DNA from: an uncultured bacterium
Lineage (GTDB): Bacteria; Actinomycetota; Coriobacteriia; Coriobacteriales; Coriobacteriaceae
DNA length: 34,535 bases
Direction: 5' to 3'
Assembly: GCA_905215385.1 (NCBI GenBank)
Contig: CAJMPY010000026.1
Coordinates: 1 to 34,535 of the forward strand
In this document: positions 7,874 through 16,005 of the stretch, piece after piece
Layout: each line of letters begins with the position of its first letter
How positions within the stretch are numbered: the stretch's first letter is position 1
Position numbers and translations under genes: made by a program
Notes under the pieces: generated by a model
What the model was told of the DNA's origin: nothing
What the model saw: the letters and a program-made list of their open reading frames with translations, nothing else
Database searches by the model: none

Positions 7874-8046
7874 AGATGGTGGTGCGGAGACGCACGAATG
7901 CGCGGTTTTCCTGCGCGTTTGGGAGAATCGGGGTGCAAGTCCCCGGCTGTACCAGTAACCGTAATTCCTCTTGGCCCGGGATGGTCGCGTCGCAGATCGG
8001 ACGGCGCGCCCGGGTCGGTAAGGTTAAGTCGGATCGCCTCCCATCT
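7874..8046 (+). promoter_or_regulatory. Cobalamin riboswitch
   Basis: The conserved core is recognisable at 7921-7963: GGGAGAATCGGGGTGCAAGT, then CCCCGGCTGTACCAGTAACC, then GTAA, matching the class-I B12 element (GGTGnAA, GCTGnnCC, AACxGTAA). A B12-box-like segment AAGTCGGATCGCCTCCC lies at 8025-8041, and AGATGG (7874-7879) can pair with CCATCT (8041-8046) to close P1. The element ends about 145 bp before the start codon of the beta-domain protein. I see no hairpin with a U run between them. ACCCC/GGGGT can pair at 8103-8116, so the mode of control (termination, ribosome-site masking or other) is open. By family knowledge, B12 binding lowers downstream expression. Confidence 0.88.
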
Positions 8047-8189
8047 TGCACGCGGCCGCGGCGCATGCCGCCGGTACGCGTTGGGCTCTGGAGGGAAGGG
8101 GGACCCCGATGGGGGTACTCGAGCGCAATGTGCGCGATGACGTGGGGCAGCCGCTGGGCAATGCTCCAAGTGCAGACAGTAGGAGACAA

Positions 8190-11100
8190 ATGGATATGTT
8201 TGAGGACGAGCGCGAGCGCGCCTCGTTGCATCGCCGTGGCGCGATTGCATGCGGCGTAGCCAAGCGCGGCCTGGTGGCATTCCTGGCCTTCGCGATGGCC
8301 TTTGGCACCACGCCGGCTCAGCTGTGGGCCGAGGGCGCCGAGGGCATTGCCGAAGCTGTGGCTCAGGCTGCGACGCCGGGCGAGGGCACGGGTGCCGCGG
8401 ACGGTGCTGCCGACGGTGTCGTTTCTGAAACCGGCTCTAACGCGAGCGATGCGTCGGTTAACGATGGCGCTTCGGCGAATGCCGCAGATAGCAACGGCGT
8501 AGCGTCGGACGATTCTGCCGCAGTCGAGGCTTCTACTGCTTCGCCGGATTCATCCGAACAGAACGTCAAAAGTGTTGTAGCCGCTTCCGATGAGGCTGAA
8601 TCTCAGCCTACCGAAGCCGCAAGCCAAGAGGTCGCGGCCACGTGCTCCGTCGTCGGCACCGACGCCAAGGGCGCCCAGCAGACCTGGGCCGCCGCGCAGC
8701 AGATCGCTCTGAAGGAGGGCTCGACCGCGGCCGACCTCTCCGAGCAGCTCTTCAGGCAGGCCGGCCTCAAGGCCGACTACGACCCCAACGGCTCCTGGGG
8801 CTGGGCACTCAACTCGATCACGTCGCCCTTCGACGCGGGCCGCACGCTCGCCTACGACCCGGCGACCGGCGCGCACTGGCAGCTGTTCGTCAACGGCAGC
8901 GCCTCCGCGGTCGGCGCCGGCGGCTACACGCTCAAGGACGGCGACTCCGTCGTCTGGTGCTACTCGAAGTACGGTGACCCCGCGCCCGCCAATCAGATTT
9001 CCGTTAGCTGCACCGTTGTCGGCCAGGACGCCTCGGGCGCTCAGCAGACATGGGCGCAGCCCACGACAGCTTTGGTGGAAGAGGGCACGACCGCTGCTGA
9101 TCTTTCCGAGCAGGCCTTTATAAAGGCCGGCATTGGCGCCAAAACGGGGAAAGGCACGTACGGCTGGTATCTCGAGTCGCTGACTTCACCGTTCAACAAG
9201 ACCGTGACGCTTTCGAGCGAGAAAGTTAACGAAAACACTTGGAAATTCTGGCAGTTCTTCGTTAACGGTCAGGCGGCCAATGTCGGCGCGGGCAATTACA
9301 CACTCAAGGCCGGGGACAAGGTTACCTGGGTCTATGGCTTTGATGGAACCATGCCCGGCCAGGTTTCCGTTTCAATGGAGATCATCGGTAAGAAGGATGA
9401 GAAGGCGCAGCGCTGGACCGATCCTTCGACGCAGGTGTTTGTCGAGGGCACGACGATCAAGGACGCTTCCGCTGCCTACTTCGATGCCATTGGCATTGAG
9501 TCCAAGATGTACGACCAATTTGGTTATTGGGGTGTTCATAGTCTTGTCTCGCCGCTTGATGGCACCGAGCTGTCGGGTGCATGGTCGTTCTTTGTTAATG
9601 GCGTTCCCGGGCCTCAGCTCGATAGCGATTACGTGCTCAAGTCGGGCGACAAAATCGTCTGGGCTTACGCCCCTGGCGACACCGTTCCTAATCCCGATGA
9701 AGTCGTAGTCGATCCGAGCGCTTCGCGCCCGACCGATTGGAAAGCCGACTGGAGTGGCAATTCCAATGCGGTGGTCAAGAACGTGTCCACGCCTACGGGC
9801 ACGCTGGCAAGCCCTTGGACGTTCGATTGGAGGGCCTACTCGGGTGCCACGTATCCCAATGCGAGTGAGCCTATTGTCGTGAACGGCAACGTTTACCTTG
9901 CCGTGAACAAGCGTTTGCTTAAGATCGACGCCGAGTCGGGCAAGGTGCTTGCCGAGTCGAACCTTCAGACTGCGATTGGCTACACCACGCGTCCGATTTA
10001 TACGAAAGGCTTGGTCATCGTCCCGCTCGACGGCGGTGCGGTCCAGGCTCTGACGGCCGATACGCTGACGACGGTTTGGGTCACTGACTCTGTGAGCAAA
10101 TCTGCCCAGTCAAATTCCCAGCTGACGGTCGATGGCAACTATCTCTACGTTGGCACCGTTGATGTCGACTATGGAACGAGTACGTACAATAACGGTCATC
10201 TGACGCGTATTAATATACTGACCGGCGCTGTTTCTTGGCAGCATGTTAATGCTGATGAGGGCTACTACTGGACGAGCGCTACAGTGGGCGACGGCTATAT
10301 TCTGGTTCCGACGAGTGCAGGTACCGTTGAGATGCTGAGCAAGTCGACAGGTGATGTGCTCGGCAGCGTTTCGGTTGGTGCCATCGTCAACTCCGGCTGT
10401 GTACTGTCCAAAGACGGCAAGCATGCCTATGTGATCTCGCGTGACGGCAAGCTCCACGTGCTGGCACTGTCGGACGCAAACGCAAGGGCCTCTTCGCGCA
10501 TTTCCGAAGAACGCGTCATCGATCTTGGTCTTACGGGTTGTGCCTGCATGCCCACGCTGTATGGCAATAAGCTGATTGTCGGTGGCGAGGTTTCTGGCGG
10601 TTCGGCGCTGGCGATTGTCGACCTTGATAATGACTTTGCTACGACGTTGGTTTCGTCTGCCGATGGCTCCGTGCTTCCTGCCGGTGGCATTAAGGGCGCA
10701 CCGCTCGTGAGTGTCCAGGCGGATGACACGTACGTTTATTTCACTGTCAACTATGGTGCGACTTCCGACTATGTGAACTACACCTCGGGCGGTGGCGTGT
10801 ATCGCTACAAGATGGGTGACGCACAGGCGACCGGTGCGTTTAGCGCAGCGGGACACAACAATTACTGTGACTCGCCGATTGCCTGCGATGCCAAGGGTAA
10901 CCTCTACTACATCAACGATTCCGGCACGCTTTTCAAGCTGAGTGGTGGCGTTAAGGTCTCGTTTGAGACTGGCGAGGGTTCTAAGGTCGACTTCCAGACT
11001 ACGGCCGATGGCAAGCTGGTCAAGCCGGCCGATCCGACGCGCGACGGCTACACTTTCGGCGGTTGGTATACCGATGAGGCTTGCACGCAGGCGTATGACT

Positions 11101-11612
11101 TTAGCACGCCGGTGACGGCCGACCTGACGTTGTATGCCAAGTGGACCAAGAATGCCGTTAACCCTGGCGGTAATGGCGGTTCTGGCACTAATGGTGGCAA
11201 CGGCGGCGCTGGCAACGGTTCCGGTGCTGGCACGGGCACGGGTTCCGGCTCCGGCACGAAGGGCCAGCAGGTCGGCGGCGCTATCGCCCCGGGTCATAAG
11301 CCGACGACCAAGACGACGGTGTCGACCAAGACCGAGACCAAGGACAACAAGTCCGACAAGAAGGACGCCGATAAGTCCGATAAGAAGGACGAGAAGAAGT
11401 CTGACAAGAAGTCTGACAAGAAGGACAGCAAGTCCGACAAAAAGTCCGATTCCAAGTCCGATACGGGTGCTGCTTCCACGACCACTGCTAAGAAGTCCTC
11501 TAGTGCTTCCGAGCAGGAGATTGGCACCAACCCGCTCGCCATTGTTGGCGTTGCCGCCGGCGTCATCGGTCTCGCCATCGTCGGCGTGTTCGTGTTCACC
11601 AAACGTCGGTAG
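8190..11612 (+). CDS. Surface protein with three transcobalamin-like (DUF4430) domains and a beta-propeller
   Basis: A 1,140-residue exported protein. The start at 8190 has AGGAG 4 bases upstream. A signal peptide ends near AQLWA (residue ~49) and an Ala/Ser-rich linker follows. Three tandem DUF4430 domains lie at about 150-268, 269-390 and 391-505, each with WQLFVNG, WQFFVNG or WSFFVNG and then YxLKxGDxxxWxY. Residues ~530-920 look like PQQ/WD-type propeller repeats. An InlB/Listeria-Bacteroides repeat (GYTFGGWYTDEAC, LYAKWTK) spans ~925-990, then a Gly-rich linker, a Lys/Asp/Ser repeat zone (~1040-1107) and a terminal membrane helix ending TKRR. No LPxTG is present, so anchoring is by the helix. 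DUF4430 resembles the C-terminal domain of transcobalamin and intrinsic factor. With the cobalamin riboswitch upstream, I infer binding of cobalamin or a corrinoid at the cell surface; this is untested. Confidence 0.9.
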   Translation: MDMFEDERERASLHRRGAIACGVAKRGLVAFLAFAMAFGTTPAQLWAEGAEGIAEAVAQAATPGEGTGAADGAADGVVSETGSNASDASVNDGASANAADSNGVASDDSAAVEASTASPDSSEQNVKSVVAASDEAESQPTEAASQEVAATCSVVGTDAKGAQQTWAAAQQIALKEGSTAADLSEQLFRQAGLKADYDPNGSWGWALNSITSPFDAGRTLAYDPATGAHWQLFVNGSASAVGAGGYTLKDGDSVVWCYSKYGDPAPANQISVSCTVVGQDASGAQQTWAQPTTALVEEGTTAADLSEQAFIKAGIGAKTGKGTYGWYLESLTSPFNKTVTLSSEKVNENTWKFWQFFVNGQAANVGAGNYTLKAGDKVTWVYGFDGTMPGQVSVSMEIIGKKDEKAQRWTDPSTQVFVEGTTIKDASAAYFDAIGIESKMYDQFGYWGVHSLVSPLDGTELSGAWSFFVNGVPGPQLDSDYVLKSGDKIVWAYAPGDTVPNPDEVVVDPSASRPTDWKADWSGNSNAVVKNVSTPTGTLASPWTFDWRAYSGATYPNASEPIVVNGNVYLAVNKRLLKIDAESGKVLAESNLQTAIGYTTRPIYTKGLVIVPLDGGAVQALTADTLTTVWVTDSVSKSAQSNSQLTVDGNYLYVGTVDVDYGTSTYNNGHLTRINILTGAVSWQHVNADEGYYWTSATVGDGYILVPTSAGTVEMLSKSTGDVLGSVSVGAIVNSGCVLSKDGKHAYVISRDGKLHVLALSDANARASSRISEERVIDLGLTGCACMPTLYGNKLIVGGEVSGGSALAIVDLDNDFATTLVSSADGSVLPAGGIKGAPLVSVQADDTYVYFTVNYGATSDYVNYTSGGGVYRYKMGDAQATGAFSAAGHNNYCDSPIACDAKGNLYYINDSGTLFKLSGGVKVSFETGEGSKVDFQTTADGKLVKPADPTRDGYTFGGWYTDEACTQAYDFSTPVTADLTLYAKWTKNAVNPGGNGGSGTNGGNGGAGNGSGAGTGTGSGSGTKGQQVGGAIAPGHKPTTKTTVSTKTETKDNKSDKKDADKSDKKDEKKSDKKSDKKDSKSDKKSDSKSDTGAASTTTAKKSSSASEQEIGTNPLAIVGVAAGVIGLAIVGVFVFTKRR

Positions 11613-11621
11613 GTGAGGGCT

Positions 11622-12506
11622 GTGTCCAATAAATCCAAGGACGCTGACCCCAAGCAACCAAATTCCTCGTTCATTCAGTTCGACGATGCAAAGCAACAGG
11701 GCGCCGCTTCGGCGGCGTCCGCCCCTCGACGGAAGGCGCTTCTTGGCGTTCTGATTGCCGCGTGCGTTGCGCTGATTGTCATATCGCTGGGCTTCGTCCA
11801 TCCTTCCGAGAGCGGCGCCTGGTCCATTGACTGGCTCGTTCAGACCGTGACGGGGGAGAGCGTCGTCACCAAGGACACCAAGGCGTCTGGCTCGACTACG
11901 ACTTCGGGCGAGGCCAGTTCCGAGGATTCCAAGTCATCGAATGACGCAAAAGATCAGTCCAAGGACGATTCCGAGTCTTCAAACAAGGAATCGGATAAAA
12001 GCTCGGATAGCAAGAAGTCCGATGGTCGGGACGGCAAGAAGTCTGGAGATAAATCCGCTGCCCAGAATACGGGAGCCGGCGATACTTCCAATGTGTCTGG
12101 CGGTGCTTCTTCGGGCGGCGGTCAGTCGTCTGATGGAGCCTCCAGCTCTAATGGCGGAAGCGCTCCCTCGGGCGGCCAGAGCGGCTCGCAGGAGTCCAGC
12201 TACGTAACGGTGACGGTTTCGGTCACATCGAGCGCTGTGGGCAATCCTGTGTCTTCTGGTGGCACCTTTACCTTTAACGAAGGCGCTACCGTCTACGATG
12301 CCCTGTGCGCGCTGGGCCTTTCTGTCAACGCACATGGCTCGTCGTACGGCACGTATGTTTCTGCGATTGGTGGTTTGGCCGAGAAACAGTACGGCGGCAC
12401 GAGCGGCTGGATGTACTCCGTCAACGGCACAACGCCCATGACGGCCTGCAGCAACTACGTTCTCTCCAACGGCGACAACGTGGTCTGGTATTACGTTACA
12501 GGCTAG
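11622..12506 (+). CDS. Membrane-anchored protein with one transcobalamin-like (DUF4430) domain
   Basis: A 294-residue protein with a short cytoplasmic N-terminus, one membrane helix (LLGVLIAACVALIVISLGF, about residues 45-63), a long Ser/Lys/Asp- and Gly-rich linker (~85-190) and a C-terminal DUF4430 domain (~195-294) with GWMYSVNG and NYVLSNGDNVVWYY. It is oriented with the domain outside. I prefer the GTG at 11622, with AGGTGAGGG just upstream; a GTG at 11613 directly after the previous stop has no ribosome site. Only 9 bp separate it from the large DUF4430 protein, so both belong to one riboswitch-controlled transcript ended by the terminator at 12529-12565. The simplest reading is that the two proteins cooperate: a large outer capture protein and a smaller membrane-proximal one. 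No ABC transporter genes are in the operon. Confidence 0.87.
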   Translation: MSNKSKDADPKQPNSSFIQFDDAKQQGAASAASAPRRKALLGVLIAACVALIVISLGFVHPSESGAWSIDWLVQTVTGESVVTKDTKASGSTTTSGEASSEDSKSSNDAKDQSKDDSESSNKESDKSSDSKKSDGRDGKKSGDKSAAQNTGAGDTSNVSGGASSGGGQSSDGASSSNGGSAPSGGQSGSQESSYVTVTVSVTSSAVGNPVSSGGTFTFNEGATVYDALCALGLSVNAHGSSYGTYVSAIGGLAEKQYGGTSGWMYSVNGTTPMTACSNYVLSNGDNVVWYYVTG

Positions 12507-12528
12507 AGGCTTCGACATAGCGCGCCAG

Positions 12529-12565
12529 ACGGGCGGTTCGGACAAACATCCGGGCCGCCCGTTTT
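12529..12565 (+). terminator. Intrinsic terminator of the DUF4430 operon
   Basis: ACGGGCGG (12529-12536) pairs with CCGCCCGT (12555-12562), with inner CGG/CCG pairing, followed by a run of five T. It lies 23 bp after the stop codon at 12506. Confidence 0.85.
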
Positions 12566-12602
12566 TCATGCGGATGGGATTGGGTCGCCGGGTCTCTCGG
12601 CA

Positions 12603-12640
12603 AACAAAAAAACCGGTTGGAATGGGAATTCCAACCGGTT
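12603..12640 (-). terminator. Intrinsic terminator of the first GtrA gene
   Basis: A 13-bp perfect stem (12611-12623 with 12628-12640, AACCGGTTGGAAT against ATTCCAACCGGTT) with a GGGA loop. On the minus strand it runs into a string of seven T. It sits 27 bp after the stop of the GtrA gene at 12667-13074. Confidence 0.9.
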
Positions 12641-12666
12641 ATACATTCAAGCAAATAGCGAATCGA

Positions 12667-13074
12667 CTACGACCGTGCGCCCTCGAGAAAGAAGCGACGG
12701 CTGAAGTAGTTGTACCAGGTGACGAGGAACGTGGCGATGGCCTTCATGGCCTGGTAGCCGATGCTCAAAAACGTGACGCCCACAAACATGTATAGGTCGT
12801 TGAGGCCCAGGCCGATCACCGACAGGATGGTGAAGATCGTGAACTCGCGCTTGCGGCTCATGCCCTCGCGGTGGTCGAACACGTACTTCATGCTGAGCCA
12901 GTAGTTGACCACAACGGAGGTGGTAAACGAGACCGTGGTGCTCATCAAAAAGTCGAGGTGAAACAGCTCGACGAGCGCAATGAGCATACCCCAGTCGATG
13001 CCAAAGGAGATAAGACCCACGACAGCGAACTTGAGGAACTGCTTGGTATGAGGTTGTGCCAGTGCCTTGCGCAC
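12667..13074 (-). CDS. GtrA-family membrane protein (paralogue 1)
   Basis: A 135-residue protein with four predicted membrane helices and the GtrA layout: FLKFAVVGLISFGIDWG at the start, NYWLSMKYVF in the centre and a final helix followed by RRFFLEG. GtrA-like proteins are thought to help move undecaprenyl-linked sugars across the membrane for cell-surface glycan modification, usually with glycosyltransferases; none is adjacent here. The start is GTG at 13074, since the next upstream ATG runs straight into a stop. The ribosome site is weak. The gene at 13294-13689 is a paralogue with near-identical motifs (SMKYVFxHxEGMSRxREF), pointing to tandem duplication. A strong terminator follows this copy. 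Confidence 0.9.
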   Translation of the reverse strand: MRKALAQPHTKQFLKFAVVGLISFGIDWGMLIALVELFHLDFLMSTTVSFTTSVVVNYWLSMKYVFDHREGMSRKREFTIFTILSVIGLGLNDLYMFVGVTFLSIGYQAMKAIATFLVTWYNYFSRRFFLEGARS

Positions 13075-13222
13075 GTAATCACATCCAATGCGTTGATGAA
13101 TCGAGCAGGGGATACTTTAGAGCTTTTGCAAGGGAAACGTAAGGTCTTTGCCAAGAACTATACGAACTCGCCAAATTATCAAGTGCTAATCCGCAAACGT
13201 TGAAAATTTGCCCGTAAACGAG

Positions 13223-13272
13223 CGGCACCCACGGACGATACTGCGCTGAGCGCGCGTCGTCCGTGGGCGCCG
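13223..13272. repeat. Long inverted repeat between the GtrA genes
   Basis: CGGCACCCACGGACGA (13223-13238) and TCGTCCGTGGGCGCCG (13257-13272) form a 16-bp stem with one mismatch around an 18-nt GC-rich loop. It lies about 20 bp after the stop of the second GtrA gene and could terminate it, although on the minus strand the following bases (GCTCGTTTACG) are a poor T tract. Confidence 0.6.
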
Positions 13273-13293
13273 TAATGCTGCAGGTGTGTCGAG

Positions 13294-13689
13294 CTATTTG
13301 GTCTCGTCGCCCTCCAGGAAGATCTTTCGGGTCACAAAGTTGTAGACCATGACAAGCGCGGTGGCGCAAATCTTGGCGATATTGGCCTCGAGCCCCAAGC
13401 CGGTGTTGAGCGCCAGCACGATACCGTCGTTGAGAGCCAAGCCGATCACGGACAACACGACAAAGATAATGAACTCGCGGCGGCGGCTCATGCCCTCCTT
13501 GTGCGCAAACACGTACTTCATGCTGGCGAGGTAGTTAAAGATGAGTGAGATGATAAAGCCGCTGGTATTGGCGATTAGGATGTTGAGGCCCAGACCGTAG
13601 TGGAGCAGATTCATAATGCCAAAGTCGATGACCGTGGCAATGACACCGACGACGCCAAATTTCATGATCTGCGCAAGGAGCTTTTGCAT
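13294..13689 (-). CDS. GtrA-family membrane protein (paralogue 2)
   Basis: A 131-residue, four-helix GtrA-family protein: IMKFGVVGVIATVIDFG, NYLASMKYVFAHKEGMSRRREF and a closing helix with RKIFLEGDETK. I start it at the ATG at 13689 (MQKLLAQ), which aligns with the paralogue's N-terminus and has AAGGCAGGT upstream. A TTG at 13752 would add 21 residues without a ribosome site. It lies 78 bp downstream of fbp on the same strand and could be cotranscribed with it. The GtrA role is polyprenyl-sugar handling for surface glycans, known from the family only. Confidence 0.87.
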   Translation of the reverse strand: MQKLLAQIMKFGVVGVIATVIDFGIMNLLHYGLGLNILIANTSGFIISLIFNYLASMKYVFAHKEGMSRRREFIIFVVLSVIGLALNDGIVLALNTGLGLEANIAKICATALVMVYNFVTRKIFLEGDETK

Positions 13690-13767
13690 GGTACCTGCCT
13701 TAAGCTGGCGCCGAAGCGCCGCGGGGATGACAAACTCAGCAAGTTTAGCCAATCCCCACGGGTGGTG

Positions 13768-15684
13768 CTAGGCGCGCTCCTCGATAGCACCGTTTCTATA
13801 TGCATCGAGCAGCTGGCGCAGGTCCTGGATCTGGCTGCGGATCTTGGCACCGGAATCGGTGTCGCTCACCATGCGGCGACGGTCGGCCTCGTCAAAGCGG
13901 TTGGTCTCGCTTTCGATATCGACGTTGCGGGTGAGTGCCTCGGCAACCGTCGTAAAGGCCCGGTGCGACTTGAGGCGGCAGCCGCGCGAGCTCGAGATGA
14001 GCGTATAGCCGGCGATACCCGTCTTGGGATGGTAAGCGCGGCAGAAGCCGCCATCGATGACCAGCAGCTTGCCCTCGGCGCGGATGGGCTGCTCGCCCTT
14101 GGTGGTTTTAACGGGCGTGTGGCCGTTGATGATGTGACCGGTCGGTGAGCATGCCATGGGCGCGACGCCAAACTCGCGCATGATGTCATCGCAGACCGAG
14201 GGCGACTTGGTAAGCGTAAAGTACGGGTCCATCGGCTCGACCCAGGTGCTCTTATCGGCGATATAGGCGCGCTCAAAGGTGCGCACCAGGCGTCCGCTGG
14301 CGGGTGAGTTAAAGCCAATCCACAGGTACCACATCCAGTCGAGAGCGTCGCGGTCGCCCACGCGCCAGGCGCGGCGGGCGATGTGGTCGCAAAAATCGAG
14401 ATAATCGCGGCCAGCGTGCCAGGTGCCCAGGCAGTTCATGCTGCTAAAGGTGCCGTCTTCGTTGAGCGGCACGCAGCCATGGAACAGCAGGTTGCCGTTG
14501 GCGACCTTGTACATCGAGCCGTGGGAATAGAGGAAATCGATATGGCGATGCAGGTGATCGGCGGTGACAAACTCGGACACGAGCTTGTCGATGATGTGCT
14601 GCTCCTGAGACGTGAGCGTATAGGGGTCCGTCGGGTCGACGGTGGGGAAGTCGTTGGTCGTGAGCGGCCACACGCTGCCGTCGGCGAGCGTGACCGTGCC
14701 GGTGTCGTGGTCGATCTTGTCGAGTAACAGGCGGTCGGTCATGTCGAACTCGGGATGGCGCTGGATAATCTGACCCTCGAGCTTAAAGAGCAGCACGTTG
14801 ATGGCCTTGATCAGCGGGGTGATGGACTCACCGGCGGTGTAGGTGGCATCGGCAAAGGCGACAAGCTCACGCAGCGAGATGCCGTAGTCGTTCTCCAGGA
14901 TCTCGTAGTTGTCGTAGCGCAGGTTGTTGCGCAGCACCGTGGCGATGCAGGCGGGCTCGCCGGCAGCGGCGCCCATCCACAGCAGGTCGTGATTGCCCCA
15001 CTGGATGTCGAGCGAATGGTAGGTGAGCAGGCGGTCCATAATCTTGGCCGCGCCGCCGCCGCGGTCGAAGATGTCGCCCACCAGGTGCAGGTGGTCGACG
15101 GCCAGGCGCTTGATGAGCGAGGCAAGCGACTCGATAAAGTCGTCGGCGCTGGCGGTCTCCAGAATGGACTCCACGATGCGCTCGTGATAGCGCACGCGAT
15201 AGTTGTTCTCGTCCGGATGCGTGTGCAGCAGCTCGTCGATGATGTAGGCGTAATCGCGCGGGATGGCCTTACGCACCTTGGAGCGGGTATAGCGGCTCGA
15301 AAGCGAGCGGGCAACCACAATGAGTTGGTCGAGCATGGTCTTGTACCAGGTGGGCGAGTCCTCGTGCTGGCTGCGGACCAGCTCGATCTTCTCGCGCGGG
15401 TAGTAGATGAGCGTGCACAGCTCGCCCTTTTCGTCAAAGGTGAGCGTGTCGCCAAAGATCTCGTCGACATGTTCGCGTACGACGCCCGAGCAGTTGTTGA
15501 GGATGTGCATGAAGGCTTCGTATTCGCCATGCAGGTCGCTCATAAAGTGCTCGGTGCCCTTGGGCAGGTTGAGGATGGCCGAGAGATTGATGATCTCGGT
15601 AAACGCGGATTGCTCGGTGGGGAACTGACTCGACAGCAGGCGCAGATACTTGAAGTCTTGCGGATTGCGATCGAATGCGACCAT
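13768..15684 (-). CDS. fbp: Fructose-1,6-bisphosphatase, class III
   Basis: A 638-residue class III (Firmicutes-type) fructose-1,6-bisphosphatase, which hydrolyses fructose-1,6-bisphosphate in gluconeogenesis. It has the calcineurin-like metal site: DLHGEYEAF (from residue 50), GDIFDRGGG (from 203) and GNHDLLWMG (from 230), with further metal ligands in FLYSHGSMYKVANGNLLFHG and in GHTPVKTTKGEQP. Length is normal for the class (about 640-670). The start at 15684 has GGAAGGTG 4 bases upstream. It is divergent from the DegV gene over a 321-bp region containing several TGGTAAA sites. Confidence 0.96.
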   Translation of the reverse strand: MVAFDRNPQDFKYLRLLSSQFPTEQSAFTEIINLSAILNLPKGTEHFMSDLHGEYEAFMHILNNCSGVVREHVDEIFGDTLTFDEKGELCTLIYYPREKIELVRSQHEDSPTWYKTMLDQLIVVARSLSSRYTRSKVRKAIPRDYAYIIDELLHTHPDENNYRVRYHERIVESILETASADDFIESLASLIKRLAVDHLHLVGDIFDRGGGAAKIMDRLLTYHSLDIQWGNHDLLWMGAAAGEPACIATVLRNNLRYDNYEILENDYGISLRELVAFADATYTAGESITPLIKAINVLLFKLEGQIIQRHPEFDMTDRLLLDKIDHDTGTVTLADGSVWPLTTNDFPTVDPTDPYTLTSQEQHIIDKLVSEFVTADHLHRHIDFLYSHGSMYKVANGNLLFHGCVPLNEDGTFSSMNCLGTWHAGRDYLDFCDHIARRAWRVGDRDALDWMWYLWIGFNSPASGRLVRTFERAYIADKSTWVEPMDPYFTLTKSPSVCDDIMREFGVAPMACSPTGHIINGHTPVKTTKGEQPIRAEGKLLVIDGGFCRAYHPKTGIAGYTLISSSRGCRLKSHRAFTTVAEALTRNVDIESETNRFDEADRRRMVSDTDSGAKIRSQIQDLRQLLDAYRNGAIEERA

Positions 15685-15704
15685 GAAACACCTTCCGACA
15701 TGGT

Positions 15705-15935
15705 TGGTAAAACTGATAAAACAGCGTCAAGCGTTTACCAGTATGCGCCGGCTTTGTTTCGATTTTGCGCCGGCGGCTGAATTGTCGGCTGAACGGTTTG
15801 GTAAATCGATTTAGTTGAGGTAGATATGGCGGTTGAGTGGAGACGACAGAAGGTGTTTTCTCAGATATTTATGCGTGGGGTCGGTGGAGACGATGGTGGT
15901 AAAGATGCTCGCTATTATTGGTTCGATTTGGTAAA
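15705..15935. promoter_or_regulatory. Divergent fbp/degV regulatory region with TGGTAAA sites
   Basis: The 321-bp gap 15685-16005 contains four copies of TGGTAAA or its complement (15705-15711, 15734-15740 inverted, 15799-15805 and 15929-15935). The first two face each other as a spaced inverted repeat in front of fbp, and the last two share the longer TTTGGTAAAT. A TTGACG box on the minus strand lies inside the first pair. This looks like a regulator region for a gluconeogenic gene, but the regulator is unknown. No gene is visible here. Confidence 0.35.
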
Positions 15936-16005
15936 TAGTGGACATATGTACCGTATGTAGGCTCACTGTGCGATAATTTGCGCAGCAATGAGTAAGGAGC
16001 CTCAT

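Noticed and set aside
11500..11612. A sortase LPxTG signal at the end of the large surface protein
   Set aside because: The C-terminus has a membrane helix and basic tail but no LPxTG-like pentapeptide before it.
10110..11801. A 563-codon open frame on the minus strand
   Set aside because: Antisense to the large DUF4430 protein, rich in Arg/Leu/Val/Ile repeats mirrored from the Lys/Asp/Ser linker; not a gene.
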